This document shows, one piece after another, positions 11,701 through 22,213 of a stretch of DNA of 64,000 bases (its first letter is position 1; each line of letters opens with the position of its first letter). The DNA comes from Eopsaltria australis (taxonomy: Eukaryota > Chordata > Aves > Passeriformes > Petroicidae). The stretch spans positions 1 through 64,000 of the forward strand of contig JAVTVJ010000467.1 of the NCBI GenBank assembly GCA_034509425.1, given 5' to 3'. The notes under the pieces were generated by a model. That model did not search any database and was not told the DNA's origin. It saw only the letters and a list, made by a program, of their open reading frames with translations. The translations under genes and the position numbers were made by a program.

Positions 11701-13444
11701 GAGTGTTCAGCACTCAGGTGAGGTTGGCATGGCCACCAGGACTGGGAAGCAGGACAGATGATGGACTGGGAAGCGGGATGGATGTGATATATGGGAAAGC
11801 AGGACAGGTGTGATGCTCATCCCCTCCCAAAGCAATGATAACAGATTCTGGTCACACAGACACCTGTCCTGAAGATCAGAGCCCTTCCCCTAAAGCCTCA
11901 AACACAACAACATCTGGGTGTCCCCATGGTGCTGGCTCTGACCCTGTCGTTGCCTCGGTGCCGAGCGGAGCAGCCTGGTCGTGCGGAGCTCTTTGGGAAT
12001 CAGCAAACCCCACCCTCCAGTCCCAACAACAAAACCTGCCCAGGAAAAAGGGCCTGGAGAGGTGGATTGGATTGTTTTCCCTCACACATTGAGAGCTGGG
12101 GTCTGAGCTGAGCACAGAAAGCCCCCAGTGTTTGCCTAAGATGGGATCTTACTTTCCCTGTCCCTTTCAAGTGCCCGGACCCTCGCAGGTGTGCGCTGCT
12201 TCGTTTTCCCTCTTTTTATTCCTTCCCCTTTTTTTTCTTTTTTTTTTGGGAAAGATTGATTACAGGCTAAGCAGGGCTCCTTTAGCCAGCACTCCCATCT
12301 CTAATTATTAGCACTGCCAACTTTTCCAGCACAATGCTCAGTGTCAGATAAACGAAATCTGTTCCTGTCTGTTCTGTAACTGATATCAGCTCCATAGTGA
12401 CCGTCCCTGACCTCGGGACCCCGGGCTTTGTTTGCTGCTACATCTTTACTCTGCTGAGAATGGAGTCCACACACATCAAAAAAATCACCAATATTAATTA
12501 AACCCCAGATACTGTTATCAACTTCAGTGAATAATGGGCTTTGTCAAGCTGCACGGAGTGGCCTCAGCCAGACTTTGCTACTGACAACATTCAAAATATT
12601 AGATTTCCAATACTTCTTTCATCTTGCCCACAACCTCTTTGAATTAGTGGTTGTTGCACTGCAGCAGTCAGAAATCTGTTAAAAATCTATCTGGACACAG
12701 CACAATGTGATGCAGACACACGTTTTGATCCTCAATCACCCCTTTTCTAAGGGAAAAAATAATTAACCATGTTATTAAATACGTAAATACCCACACTCTG
12801 GTGCAGGATGGATATTCTGGCAGTGTGGGGTTTTCTGACAGCTGGATATTTTGGTCATGTCCAGCACAGCAGGCTCAAAGTGACAGAATTTGGGATTTAT
12901 AAGTGCCTTTGATGGGAATAACAGCATTACCTGGGACCAACGTCAGTTTTTAGGGATACCTCAGCACAGCAGAAATACCCAATCCTGGCATTTACCAAAA
13001 CTCTGTGACAAAAGGGGTTGAGGGAAGAGATTCACACAGGTGCTGCAAGGCAGGACAGGATCCACAGCAGAATCTGGGGATCCTGCTTTATTTCTGAGTG
13101 ACCTTTTCAGGCTTTATATCAGAATTAGGCACCTGCAAGAGCCACTTGGGGCACTCCTAAGCCACTAGAGGTAAGGGAGAACACGTTTACAAGGGAATTT
13201 TTTAAAGCCTGATGTATGAAACTTTCCTTTTTAATGTTCAGACCTAGAGAATACTCAGAATGTTGACATTTTCTTCTAAAACTTCACAGCCAAGCCCGGC
13301 TATCACAACAGTGAGCTGGCTCCCTTTCCACTGCTGACTGCAGTGGGAATTATGTAATTGTGCCTGAGAGGGCTGGTCCCAACTCCTGATACTTCTGTCA
13401 GGCACAGAGAGAGGCTGGGACACAAATCAACTGCAAATGGGTCA

Positions 13445-13446
<2 letters not shown>
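11701..13446. other. Non-coding; candidate conserved element at about 12250-12620
   Basis: No gene is supported. Within 12250-12620 the sequence is repeat-free and carries homeodomain-type cores (CTAATTATTAGC, ATTAATTAAAC), which is typical of conserved regulatory DNA. A poly-T/C run lies at 12205-12248. The rest shows nothing recognisable. Confidence 0.35.

Positions 13447-13500
<54 letters not shown>
13447..13500. repeat. (AAT)18 microsatellite
   Basis: This is an uninterrupted trinucleotide run of about 18 copies. On the minus strand it reads as poly-isoleucine, which explains the spurious 68-codon open frame there. Confidence 0.98.
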
Positions 13501-13501
<1 letters not shown>

Positions 13502-14124
13502 GAAAACAAACAATAAGGATGTTGCTAAAGAAGTGAGGCCACCTTTCCTCCCTGAGCTCTAAAATCAAAAGCAGTGTAAAGGAAGTTTTTCAGCTCTGCA
13601 GAATTTCTAAGGCCTGAGCAAGGTGTGAGTGAATCCAGTCACAGTCTGACATTTCTTCAATACATTCCAAAAAATGACAATCCCTGATCTGGAAGGAATT
13701 TAACCCATTGTTCCTCTGCAGCCATGAGGGCATTGCTGTTTTATTGAGCTGTGAGTCCCCCCTTGCAGCACCAGCCCCTCACACCTGGGATCCCATGGTT
13801 TTCCTGAGCAAGGAACTTTCTGCTCCAGCATGGACCAACATCCCCAGGGATCCCTGGAACACTGAAAGTTGCTGCTGCTGTAGCTGAAAATCGATTTTTA
13901 AGCATTCATTACAAACTCACATCTCTAATGATGAAAATATCTGCTGTAATAATTTCAATATTCCCCCTGTTAATTATTTCATTAGCTTTATTGGTTTGAT
14001 AAATTTCTGATTTTCCAGTCCTTTGGATTTCCATATGGATTGGAGGCAAGGGCAAAGCTCGGATGTTTCCTGCCTGGGGAGGGCTGCCTGCCTGTGCTTT
14101 GCTACCATTTATTGGAGTCCAATA
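13501..14124. other. Non-coding, AT-rich second half
   Basis: No repeat or gene was recognised. The stretch 13885-14015 is AT-rich with TAATAATTTC and TTAATTATTTCATTAG, and could be a short regulatory element. Confidence 0.4.
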
Positions 14125-14330
14125 AATTTCATATTAAGAAGAAATCCTTCCCTGGGAGGGTGGGGAGGCCCTGAGATCCTCTGGGTCCCTGGAAGTGCCC
14201 AAGGCCAGGTTGGATAGAGCTTGGAGCAGCCTGGGACAATGGAAGGTGTCCCTGCCCTTGGCAGGGGTGACACTGAATGGGCTTTAAGGTCCTTCCAGCC
14301 CAAACCATCCCATAATTCTATGATTTTCTT
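14125..14330 (+). mobile_element. CR1 LINE 3' fragment with internal deletion
   Basis: In sense order: AAGAAGAAATCCTTCCCTGG, GAGGGTGGGGAGGCCCTG, CCTGGAAGTGCCCAAGGCCA, CAATGGAAGGTGTCCCTGCC, CTTTAAGGTCCTTCCAGCCC and a terminal ATAATTCTATGATT. The block between GGCCCTG and CCCTGGAAGT (normally GCACAGGG... to ...TGGCTGCCCC) is missing and replaced by a short AGATCCTCTGG. Confidence 0.93.
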
Positions 14331-14913
14331 GTTGTTTTCTTGCAGGCTGCAAAGACACCTCACAAGAAACTGGGAACCTGCATTTTCTATAAAATAAATC
14401 TAATCACCCTTCACGGGTGGTGAGAGAATGCATTTTATGTTAATTACTGCTGAGTAACTCATTTGGTTTCCAGACCCCCAATCCTTTCCCTCCTCACCAC
14501 ATCTGCCCTGCTCAGTTTGGTTTTCCCTGTCTCTAAAATCCAGCTGAATGACAAATCAGCACAATTGGCACTTTTTGACATCCTCGATGTTGTCCTTCCT
14601 CCCTAAACTCTTTTCCCCAACTTCTTTCCCCGCCTGTTCCTAAAGGCCCGTTGATTACCTGGATAATTGACTGGTACTGCCAGTAACAGCAGCACAGACT
14701 AATTGAAATGTATGAGAAACAATTACGGGTAATTGGAATCAATTAATTGACGATTTTCTGGGGAACCGCTGCTTTACGCAGGCAAATCCTATTTACATTT
14801 CCACAGCCTGGGAAAAAAAAACCCCGAAAAAGCTGAAATTGTGGGATGGATTTTGAAGTGAAATTGTGCTGTTTTCATCGGGGCAGGTTCTGTTTGAGCA
14901 AAAGTTTTTGGCC
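14331..14913. other. Non-coding, nothing recognised
   Basis: No gene or repeat was identified. AATTGACTGG, TAATTGAAATG and TCAATTAATTGACG motifs between 14655 and 14760 form an AT-rich patch. Confidence 0.4.
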
Positions 14914-15234
14914 AGAGGAGGGAGGAGAGGAGGGGAGGGGAGAAGGAGGGAGAGAGAAAAGAAGGCAGGAAAGGAGAAAAGTGGAGAAGGAAAGGAAAGG
15001 AAAGGAAAGGAAAGGAAAGGAAAGGAAAGGAAAGGAAAGGAAAGGAAAGGAAAGGAAAGGAAAGGAAAGGAAAGGAAAGGAAAGGAAAGGAAAGGAAAGG
15101 AAAGGAAAGGAAAGGAAAAAGGAAAGGAAAGGAAAAGGAAAGGGGAAAAGGAAAGGGGAAAAGGAAAGGGGAAAAGGAAAGGGGAAAAGGAAAGGGGAAA
15201 AGGAAAGGGGAAAAGGAAAGGGGAAAAGGAAAGA
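14914..15234. repeat. Polypurine tract with (AAAGG)n core
   Basis: About 320 bp are almost purely A and G on the plus strand. An irregular GGAGAGG-type part leads into about 26 perfect AAAGG pentamers (14986-15118). These are followed by a 12-13-bp secondary unit (AAAAGGAAAGGGG) repeated to 15234. Long open frames on both strands here encode only Lys/Arg/Gly/Glu or Phe/Pro/Ser/Leu runs and are not genes. Confidence 0.97.
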
Positions 15235-17284
15235 TTGTGGGCATCCACAGTGGACACCTGGACACTTTTGGGATGTCAGCAGCTGGAGTTTCTCCTCAGC
15301 CCTCCCCAAGGCAGGATGGGTTTGACACCTGGAGCTGTTTTTTAGGTGGCTCTTCCCAAGGTGCTCACAGCTTATTCCTTAAGGATAACCAAAGTCCCAA
15401 AACCTCCCTCAGGATTCTGCCAGGAGCACCAGAAGCTTTGCCTCCTTTCAGAATCAAAACGTTCCTAGAAAGGGAAAAACGTGGCGAGAGGGAGGCCGGG
15501 AAGAGCCTTCACACGTGAGGAGGCTGGAGAGGAAAAATGCAAGGGGGACAGAGGTGGGCATGTCCCTGTCCCAGTCCCCAAACACCACCTGATGGCACCT
15601 CTGGGGTTGACAGTGCCTCAAAGAGCCCCTGAGGCTGCGTGGCTGCGAGCAGAGCCGCCCGTCAGGGTTAAGTTTAGTGTCTGTTCCTTATCAGATGAGA
15701 GCAGGCTGGAGTTTCAGCATCCTGACTCCTGCCATTCTCCCGCATTCATTCCCACTTCCTGCTCGCTGAAAGTCAAGCTCCCATTCACAAAAGAGGGGCC
15801 TTATCTCCTTACCTCTTGACCCTGAATCATGGCTGCAAACACAGGGTTTTCTTTCTGACAGCACCAAACAGGTGGCAAAGTCCTTTGGCTCTGGGTCTTG
15901 AGAGAATAAAAGAAAACATCATCTTCTGCTTCATTGTTGGGGTGTTGGAGATGGCAAATCTCAAGCTGCAAAACCCCTTTAAAGTGTACCTTTTATAAAG
16001 CAATCTGCCCTTTATAAACAGATCTGAGAAGACAGGAGCTTATCTGCACCCAAATCAGAATTGCCTCGAATTATGAGGAATTTCAGCAATAAAAATGGGT
16101 GGGTTTGGGGGCTGCTCTCTGGTGCTGAATCCCAAAATTCCGCTGGCTCCTTCCCCGAGGATGCCCTGCACAGCAGCTCTTATCAGAGCTGCCTCTCAGC
16201 CCCAGGCTGGCTCTGGAGGAGCTTTATCACATCTCACAGCCAGAGCACTTGAGCTGAGGAGCTTCGGTGGGGAAAGGACTCGAGACAATTAAGGGAACGA
16301 CAACACGAGTGCCCCTGAAAACTTCAAGTGGCAGAAATAGATGTGCCTTGTTAAGGATTTGGGAGAAAAACCCTTTATTGGGGAGACAATGTTTTAATTT
16401 CTCCTCATCAGAATTAACTGGAAGCCTTCAGAAACCCAAGGATTTTTGGGTTTTGGGTTTTTTTTCCTACAAAACCGTGTTTAAAGAATGTGTTACCCCT
16501 TTGAGCTGAGGCTCTGCTCAGTGGCAGGGCAGTGTCCTGGTGTGTGAGCAGACCCTCAGCCTGCAGCTTTACTTCCCAATTTGCAAATTAAAACCACACA
16601 AAAACTCCAAGGCTGATAGCAAAGTTGCTTTTTACGTTTATGGCTACGGAAATTTTTGCTACAATTTCTTCCAAGCTGTATTTTAATGCCAAACTGCTGG
16701 AACACCTCGATGTTCTTCCAGCAATTCCAGGGGGGAGAGGCTGATCCTGATACCTGTGCAGCACCTGGCTGGTGCCTGTGGGAGGGATCCTCAAATCCCC
16801 ATCCTGCCCCGCCCAGAGCCCCTGGATAACGGGAGGAGAACATTCCTGAAGGGAATCATCCCCCAGCCTGGGATGGGGCAGCTCCTAAGGAAAACCATCC
16901 AGGATCCCACAACTATTTATTAAAAAGAACCCAGTGCTACCTCTGTCCCCTTGGCTCAGGCGTCCAGGGTCAGATAAAAGTGACATGAAAGCATTTCTGC
17001 TGCCTGTGCCCCAGGGACAGTGCGAGGTGACAGTGCACAGTTGTCCCCAAATTGTTGAGCGAGCTATGTCATGTCCCAGATAGCAGCAAGAGCCTGCCCT
17101 GAACAAACGTGTCTGGGGCCCTTTGAACTCGTGATGAGCTCTGGGTGTTCTCTCCTCTTTATTTTTGTCGCTGCTCCAGCCCCCGGGGCAGGTGCTGAGG
17201 AAGGATCAGGACAGGCTTGCAGGAGCAGCAAACCCTTGGTGTGAGGGGCAGGGCTGCTGCAGCTGGGGCAGGAACACTGAGCCA
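15235..17284. other. Non-coding, nothing firm
   Basis: No exon, CR1 or LTR was recognised. Unique sequence of moderate GC with AT-rich parts around 15900-16080 and 16560-16690. Confidence 0.45.
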
Positions 17285-17480
17285 CTAGGCCTGGAACCAC
17301 AGAGAATCATGGAATCATTGAGGCTGGAAAAGCTCTCCAAGATCAAGTCCAACCTGTGCCCAGAGCCCTGAGTGCCACCTCCAGGCCTTCCCTGGACACC
17401 TCCAGGGATGGGGACTCCCCAACGTCCCTGGGCAGCCCCTGCCAAGGCCTGACCACCCTTTCCATGGAGAAATTTCCTGT
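17285..17480 (-). mobile_element. CR1 LINE 3' fragment, second tail type
   Basis: Plus-strand order shows the inverted 3' tail: GAATCATGGAATCATTGAGG, CTGGAAAAGCTCTCCAAGAT, GAGTGCCACCTCCAGG, ACACCTCCAGGGATGGGGAC, TGGGCAGCCCCTGCC and ATGGAGAAATTTCCTG. This is the tail type reading GGTTGGAAAAGACCTCC..., distinct from the CCTTAAAG type of most copies here. Confidence 0.9.
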
Positions 17481-17800
17481 TCTGATCGTGTATGGCTGTG
17501 TTATAACCAGAGAAATGTCCAGCTCCAAACAGCCACCTCCCACCCCACAAAGATCTTCCCAAGGCAGCAATTCCCATTCCAAGAACCTCGGAATGCACGA
17601 GATCAGCTCTGTCCCAGCCACACCAAGGGGCAGAAGGAAACACCCCAAGCCATGGGCAGGCTCTGATGCTCCATGCACACCCAGGGCACTGCCTTTCTTC
17701 AAACTCCATTTTTCCCACTCGGACAAATTCTCCCAAGGTTGATATTTTCTGTTTGCCCCCGGCACCTGCGGCAGCGCGCCGCGCGTTCAGCCTGCCCCGA
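17481..17800. other. Non-coding, nothing recognised
   Basis: Unique sequence. A small GC-rich CpG-containing patch (17757-17790) precedes the GATA motif cluster. Confidence 0.4.
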
Positions 17801-17868
17801 TCCCAGGTTATCTCCATCCCAGCTTATCTCATCACAGCTTATCTCCATCACAGTTATCTCCATCACAG
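17801..17868 (-). promoter_or_regulatory. Four-copy GATA-motif tandem cluster
   Basis: TTATCT, the complement of the GATA factor core AGATAA, occurs at 17808, 17824, 17839 and 17854, so spacing is 16, 15 and 15 bp. The motifs are embedded in an imperfect CATCACAGCTTATCTC unit. It may be a degenerate minisatellite or a functional homotypic site cluster. Binding is not shown by sequence alone. Confidence 0.5.
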
Positions 17869-20800
17869 CCTGCAGCTCGGGCCTCCCAGCAGGACAGATG
17901 CCTGAAAGCTGATTCCTGTCAGGAGCTATTTTCTCCCCGAGACAGAGGAGACATTGTGCCCCTTGGTGCTCGAGTGTGGCCTTGGCTACTGCCAAAAGAC
18001 CACCTTTTTGTTTTTTTTTCATTCCTTCGCTGAGACAAAACAGAATCCCTCTGCTGTCAGCTCTATCTGGAGCTGCTGAAAGGGGATGTATAAGCCCAGT
18101 AATGCTGCTGGGGAGATAACTGTCAAACAGCATGAAAACCCCTGCCTGTCTGCCCACGGAGGGACTGACGCTCCATGGTGGCTACAACTCAATGCTCAAC
18201 AGCTCCTGGCATCTGTGAGGTCTCTTTCTTAGCTGCTTTTTAATGCCCTGGTGAAAGGAAACACTGTGGGATTCAGAACCTGCCTCTGCTCACCCAACTG
18301 GGCCACTGGGTGGTTGCTGGAGATGTGGAAACGGGCATTGTTCTCCTTGGAAGGGGAAAGAGGAGGAAAACAGGGAGCTCTGCTGCACACAGCAGGGATG
18401 TGAACCAGATTTTCAACCTGCTTTACAGTGCTGGGCCAGGAAAACAGATAAAAAATAATGGTAAATGTGTACCAGAGGCACGAGAACAACACTGAGTTGC
18501 TGAGAGACACCAAAGGCTTTTGCCACTGCAGTCATGCACAAAACCACACACAAAGCAGTTTGCACCCACATCAGAATAGAAACTGTGATGGGAGTATATA
18601 AAAAACTTACAGAGGTACTTTAAAAAGGATTAAATACGGGATTGATGAACATAAAACCCCCCAAAATTACCCTATTTGTAGCTTTACGCTAGAAACAGGC
18701 AAACTAAAAACTGAAAACCACAGTGGTCAGGAACCAATCCCCACATTATTCCACCCTTCTGGCCAGCAGCTCATTGGGATGAGCTCCAAAAGTTCCTTGA
18801 AGTCAGGAGCTCAGGACCCCTCTGTGATCCCCAGCCCTGGTTCAGAGATCTCAGCTGTCAGTCAGGGGGTTCAGTCACCACCACATCTGACAAACCCCGC
18901 AGGCTTCAATTTGCAAGGCACAAAAAAAAACCCTTGCACAAACGAGCACGTTGGGAACAGCAGGAAATGGGAAAGAAGTAAAAAAAAAAAAAAAAGGCAA
19001 AAAATGTCAATTCCAATTAAACAAAAACCCCAAACCCCATCAATTTCACTGAAAATATGAAGTTGATGAAGTTACATAATTCAGATGGAGAGTGCTCCTC
19101 ATTTTTATCTGGCAATGAAGAGAAAGCAGATTTCATCAACAGAAGGAAAAGACTTTAATGTCCAGCCCTTAAACTCCTGAATATCAGAGTAAGCTGGACT
19201 AGTCCAGATTTGATGATGTTTGCCCTCCTAAAAATCTCTTTGCAAAATGAAAGCCGTTAGGGCAGCACAAAGTCAAGTTCAAAATTACTGGTTGGCAGCA
19301 AATTCCACAAACCATCCATATCTGCCCCTGGAAATACAGGTATTTCATATATGTGTGTGTATCTATACACATCAATTCAATGTTAAACTTCTGGCTGAGC
19401 ACGCTTTAATGCATCCTCCTGGAATAAGAGAGTTTCATCAGGCTGAAAGGCCTGGGGAGGGAAAGATCTCCCAGCTGTTCTAACCCAGCCACGGAGCTCT
19501 TTGGAAGCTCCTTAAAGGAAAGTGCAAATTGGAATCAGGACCCAGCACACGCTGAAACTGCCGCTGCAACTGTCCCTGTGCAGCCCTCAATCCACCCAGT
19601 GATTCATCAGATACCTTCTTTTTGTTTTCATAAATGATAAGTAAATCCACTTGGTTTGTGTGAGTTGTGCCTGCAGGGATTCCCTCTCCCTCACCCCTGT
19701 GCTGGGGTGGCAGCGAGCCAGCACGAGCCAAGCTGCATTTCCCAGCCTGTGGCAGCTTGTCTGTTTATTTCTTTTCTTGGGGGGCAAAAAAAAAGAAAAA
19801 AAAAGAAAATCAGTCTAGAAGGAATTGCTGGTTTCATTGTTTAGTTCTGCTTTTCCTGCACTTAACCACAATATCAGCATCAAAGCATCCCCTGATAGGG
19901 AAATACAAACTCCCATCTCCAGTTCAGCCAAGAGCAGCAACCACCGCTCTCCCCGAATGAAAAGAACAATCGTCACTCACGTTTCATGCATAAAAAAGTA
20001 GTTTAAATTCCAGATTTTTTATATATTTACAGAGCTAATAATATAGAAGCCACTTTAGAGCCTATCAGCTACAATAACAAAAGCAGAACTGTGGAGATTT
20101 GGTGTGAAAATTTGGATTTGGCCACTGGAAAGCTTGGGTTGGGCTGAGAAATGCCTCTTGGATATCACTGGATGTCACATTGCTGCACAGCTGGCAAAGG
20201 GCTGCAAACACACTGGGAAAAGCCGCTGATGTTTCCTCAAGGTTCTCTGAGACTCCTGAGCTGGGTTTTCACTGCTGCTGATTAAGGCACGAGGCCCCAC
20301 TCAGCTTTAAAAACTCCATTCCTTGCTGCACAAACTCCATGTTCCCATATAAGAACGAGGAAAATGACCCTGGAGACCTGGAGAGATGAAATCCCAGTTC
20401 CTGGTCAGCTCCCAGTTCAGAGGGGACAAGCGGCACCAGGCCCCTCACCTGGGGCACTGCCACCTTCAAATATCCACTGATCCATCCTGTCAGCCCTCAG
20501 ACACTGATCCCCGCCCCAGAACACGAACCCAGGGTGCTGCAGCTCACCGTGCCAACACCAGCCATGAAATAAACACCAAAACACAAACCCCTGTTGGATT
20601 TAAAAATCTCCTCAGCCACGAGACTGAAAGCAAAACTAACGAGCGCCGCAGCCACCTCAAAAACTGCTCATTTTTCTTAAAATACAAACCCTCGGGGCCA
20701 AGAGGCCATAAATAGTGCAATAATCAGAAGAATCCACTTTTTAACAGAGGCACCTCTGCCAGCCTGGGTGCCTTTGATCAGAAATATTCGTGGGGAGAGG

Positions 20801-20879
20801 AGAAATCCAAATGTGTGAATTAACGACTCGGCGCTCCCTGGCCAGCCCAGGAAGCTGCAGTTTGGCTCCAGCCCGGCCC
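17869..20879. other. Non-coding; short A-rich runs
   Basis: No gene or mobile element was recognised. It holds an A15 run near 18979 and A-rich runs at 18925 and 19787-19808. The AT-rich stretch 19985-20095 (ATATATTTACAGAGCTAATA) resembles a short regulatory element. An alternating purine/pyrimidine patch lies at 19345-19375. Confidence 0.4.
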
Positions 20880-21165
20880 TGGGTATGGGGAGAGTGTTAT
20901 CTAAACCACTAGGACGACTATAAAATATCTTAACAGCTTCTGCTGCTTAGCTGGGAGCAGGGCTCCCAGTATCTAATATGAAACAAGTGGGCCAGGCTGT
21001 GAAAGGCAGCTCTATATTCGGAGGCCGCAGCGGCTGGAAGCGATGGGGTCGTCTCAGAAGCTCTCAATTGTTTTTAAATTCTGTTTTTACAAGGAGCGTG
21101 AGATTTATAGGCTCTTGAGGGGAAGAAAATGATGTAACTTGAGTAAATCAACAGGCCATTTATTC
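20880..21165. promoter_or_regulatory. Candidate conserved non-coding element
   Basis: Repeat-free sequence with GTTATCTAAACC, ATAAAATATCTTAACAG, CAATTGTTTTTAAATTC and AACTTGAGTAAATCAACAGG. No frame is coding-like. Judged by texture alone. Confidence 0.25.
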
Positions 21166-21939
21166 CTGGCCCTGTTTCCTCTCTGTCACTGAGCTCTGGA
21201 ACGAGCCCCCAAGCGCTCCCTCTTCAAAACAAGAGCAGCCCAGGCTGCGGAGACCTTGCAGGGACAGTTAAAGGCACAGCTCCTTCCTTCCCTCCCTCCC
21301 TCCTGAGCTGGGCACCCCCAGGGTGAGGGTAGTCCTGGGGTGAGGGCTCCCACCCCCAAAAAACCGGGGAACTGCTCCCCGTGCTCAGAGCTGACAGGAG
21401 CAGGGACAGGGCTGCTCCATCCAGGGATAAGGCACACGGATCTGCAGCTGTGAGAGGGGCAAACCCCAACATTTGGGGTGTTTGGTGAGAGCATCCCCAA
21501 AGCACAGTGTGGGAAGCAGGATGAGCCCAGCAATGGGGAGGGAAGGGGAGGTGATTTTTTTTCCCCTGTTTTTCCCTCTCTCGTGCTGGTTCGTGGTTGA
21601 TGATGGATCAGTTCATCAGCAGCATTTTCCAGACTGCTCCCAAACCTTCACTGCTGCCCAGTGACCCCCAGATCATGAAGTGAGATCTCCTGACCAGCAG
21701 CCCAGCACTGGAAGCGGGGCAGAGAGGGATGATTCTCCTTACTGGGAATTCCAAGAGATTATTCCCACCCAAGGGCCTGCTGTGATTTCCTCTGGATTCT
21801 CCTCAGATGAAAATGTGATGTAAAAAGTGAGGAGAAGCCTGGGCACCCAGGAACTCCCACTGGAAGCAGTTCCTGTAGCCACTGCTGGGCTAGGGCTGGC
21901 CCAGCTCAGTGCTGAGGGACCTCGGGGTGTCTGAGCATC
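21166..21939. other. Non-coding, nothing recognised
   Basis: GC-rich unique sequence. Open frames on the minus strand (21186-21533) are low-complexity and have no recognisable domain. Confidence 0.4.
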
Positions 21940-22213
21940 CTCACCCAAGGGGGAACGGCTTCAAATTGACAGAGGGCAGGGTTAGATGGGATATTGGGAA
22001 GAAATTCTTCCCCATGAGGGTGGGGAGGCCCTGGAATGGATGTCCCAGAGCAGCTGTGGCTGCCCCTGGATCCCTGGAAGTGTTCCAGGCCATGTTGGAC
22101 GGGGCTTGGAGCAGCCTGGGACAATGGAAGGTGTCCCTGTCCATGGCAGGGGTGGGACTGGATGGTTTTTTAAGGTCCCTCCCAATCCCACTCATCCCTT
22201 GATTCTCTGATTT
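21940..22213 (+). mobile_element. CR1 LINE 3' fragment
   Basis: In sense order: AAGGGGGAACGGCTTCAAAT, GGGTTAGATGGGATATTGGG, AAGAAATTCTTCCCCATGAG, GTGTTCCAGGCCATG, ACAATGGAAGGTGTCCCTG and a tail ending CCCTTGATTCTCTGATT. Confidence 0.94.
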
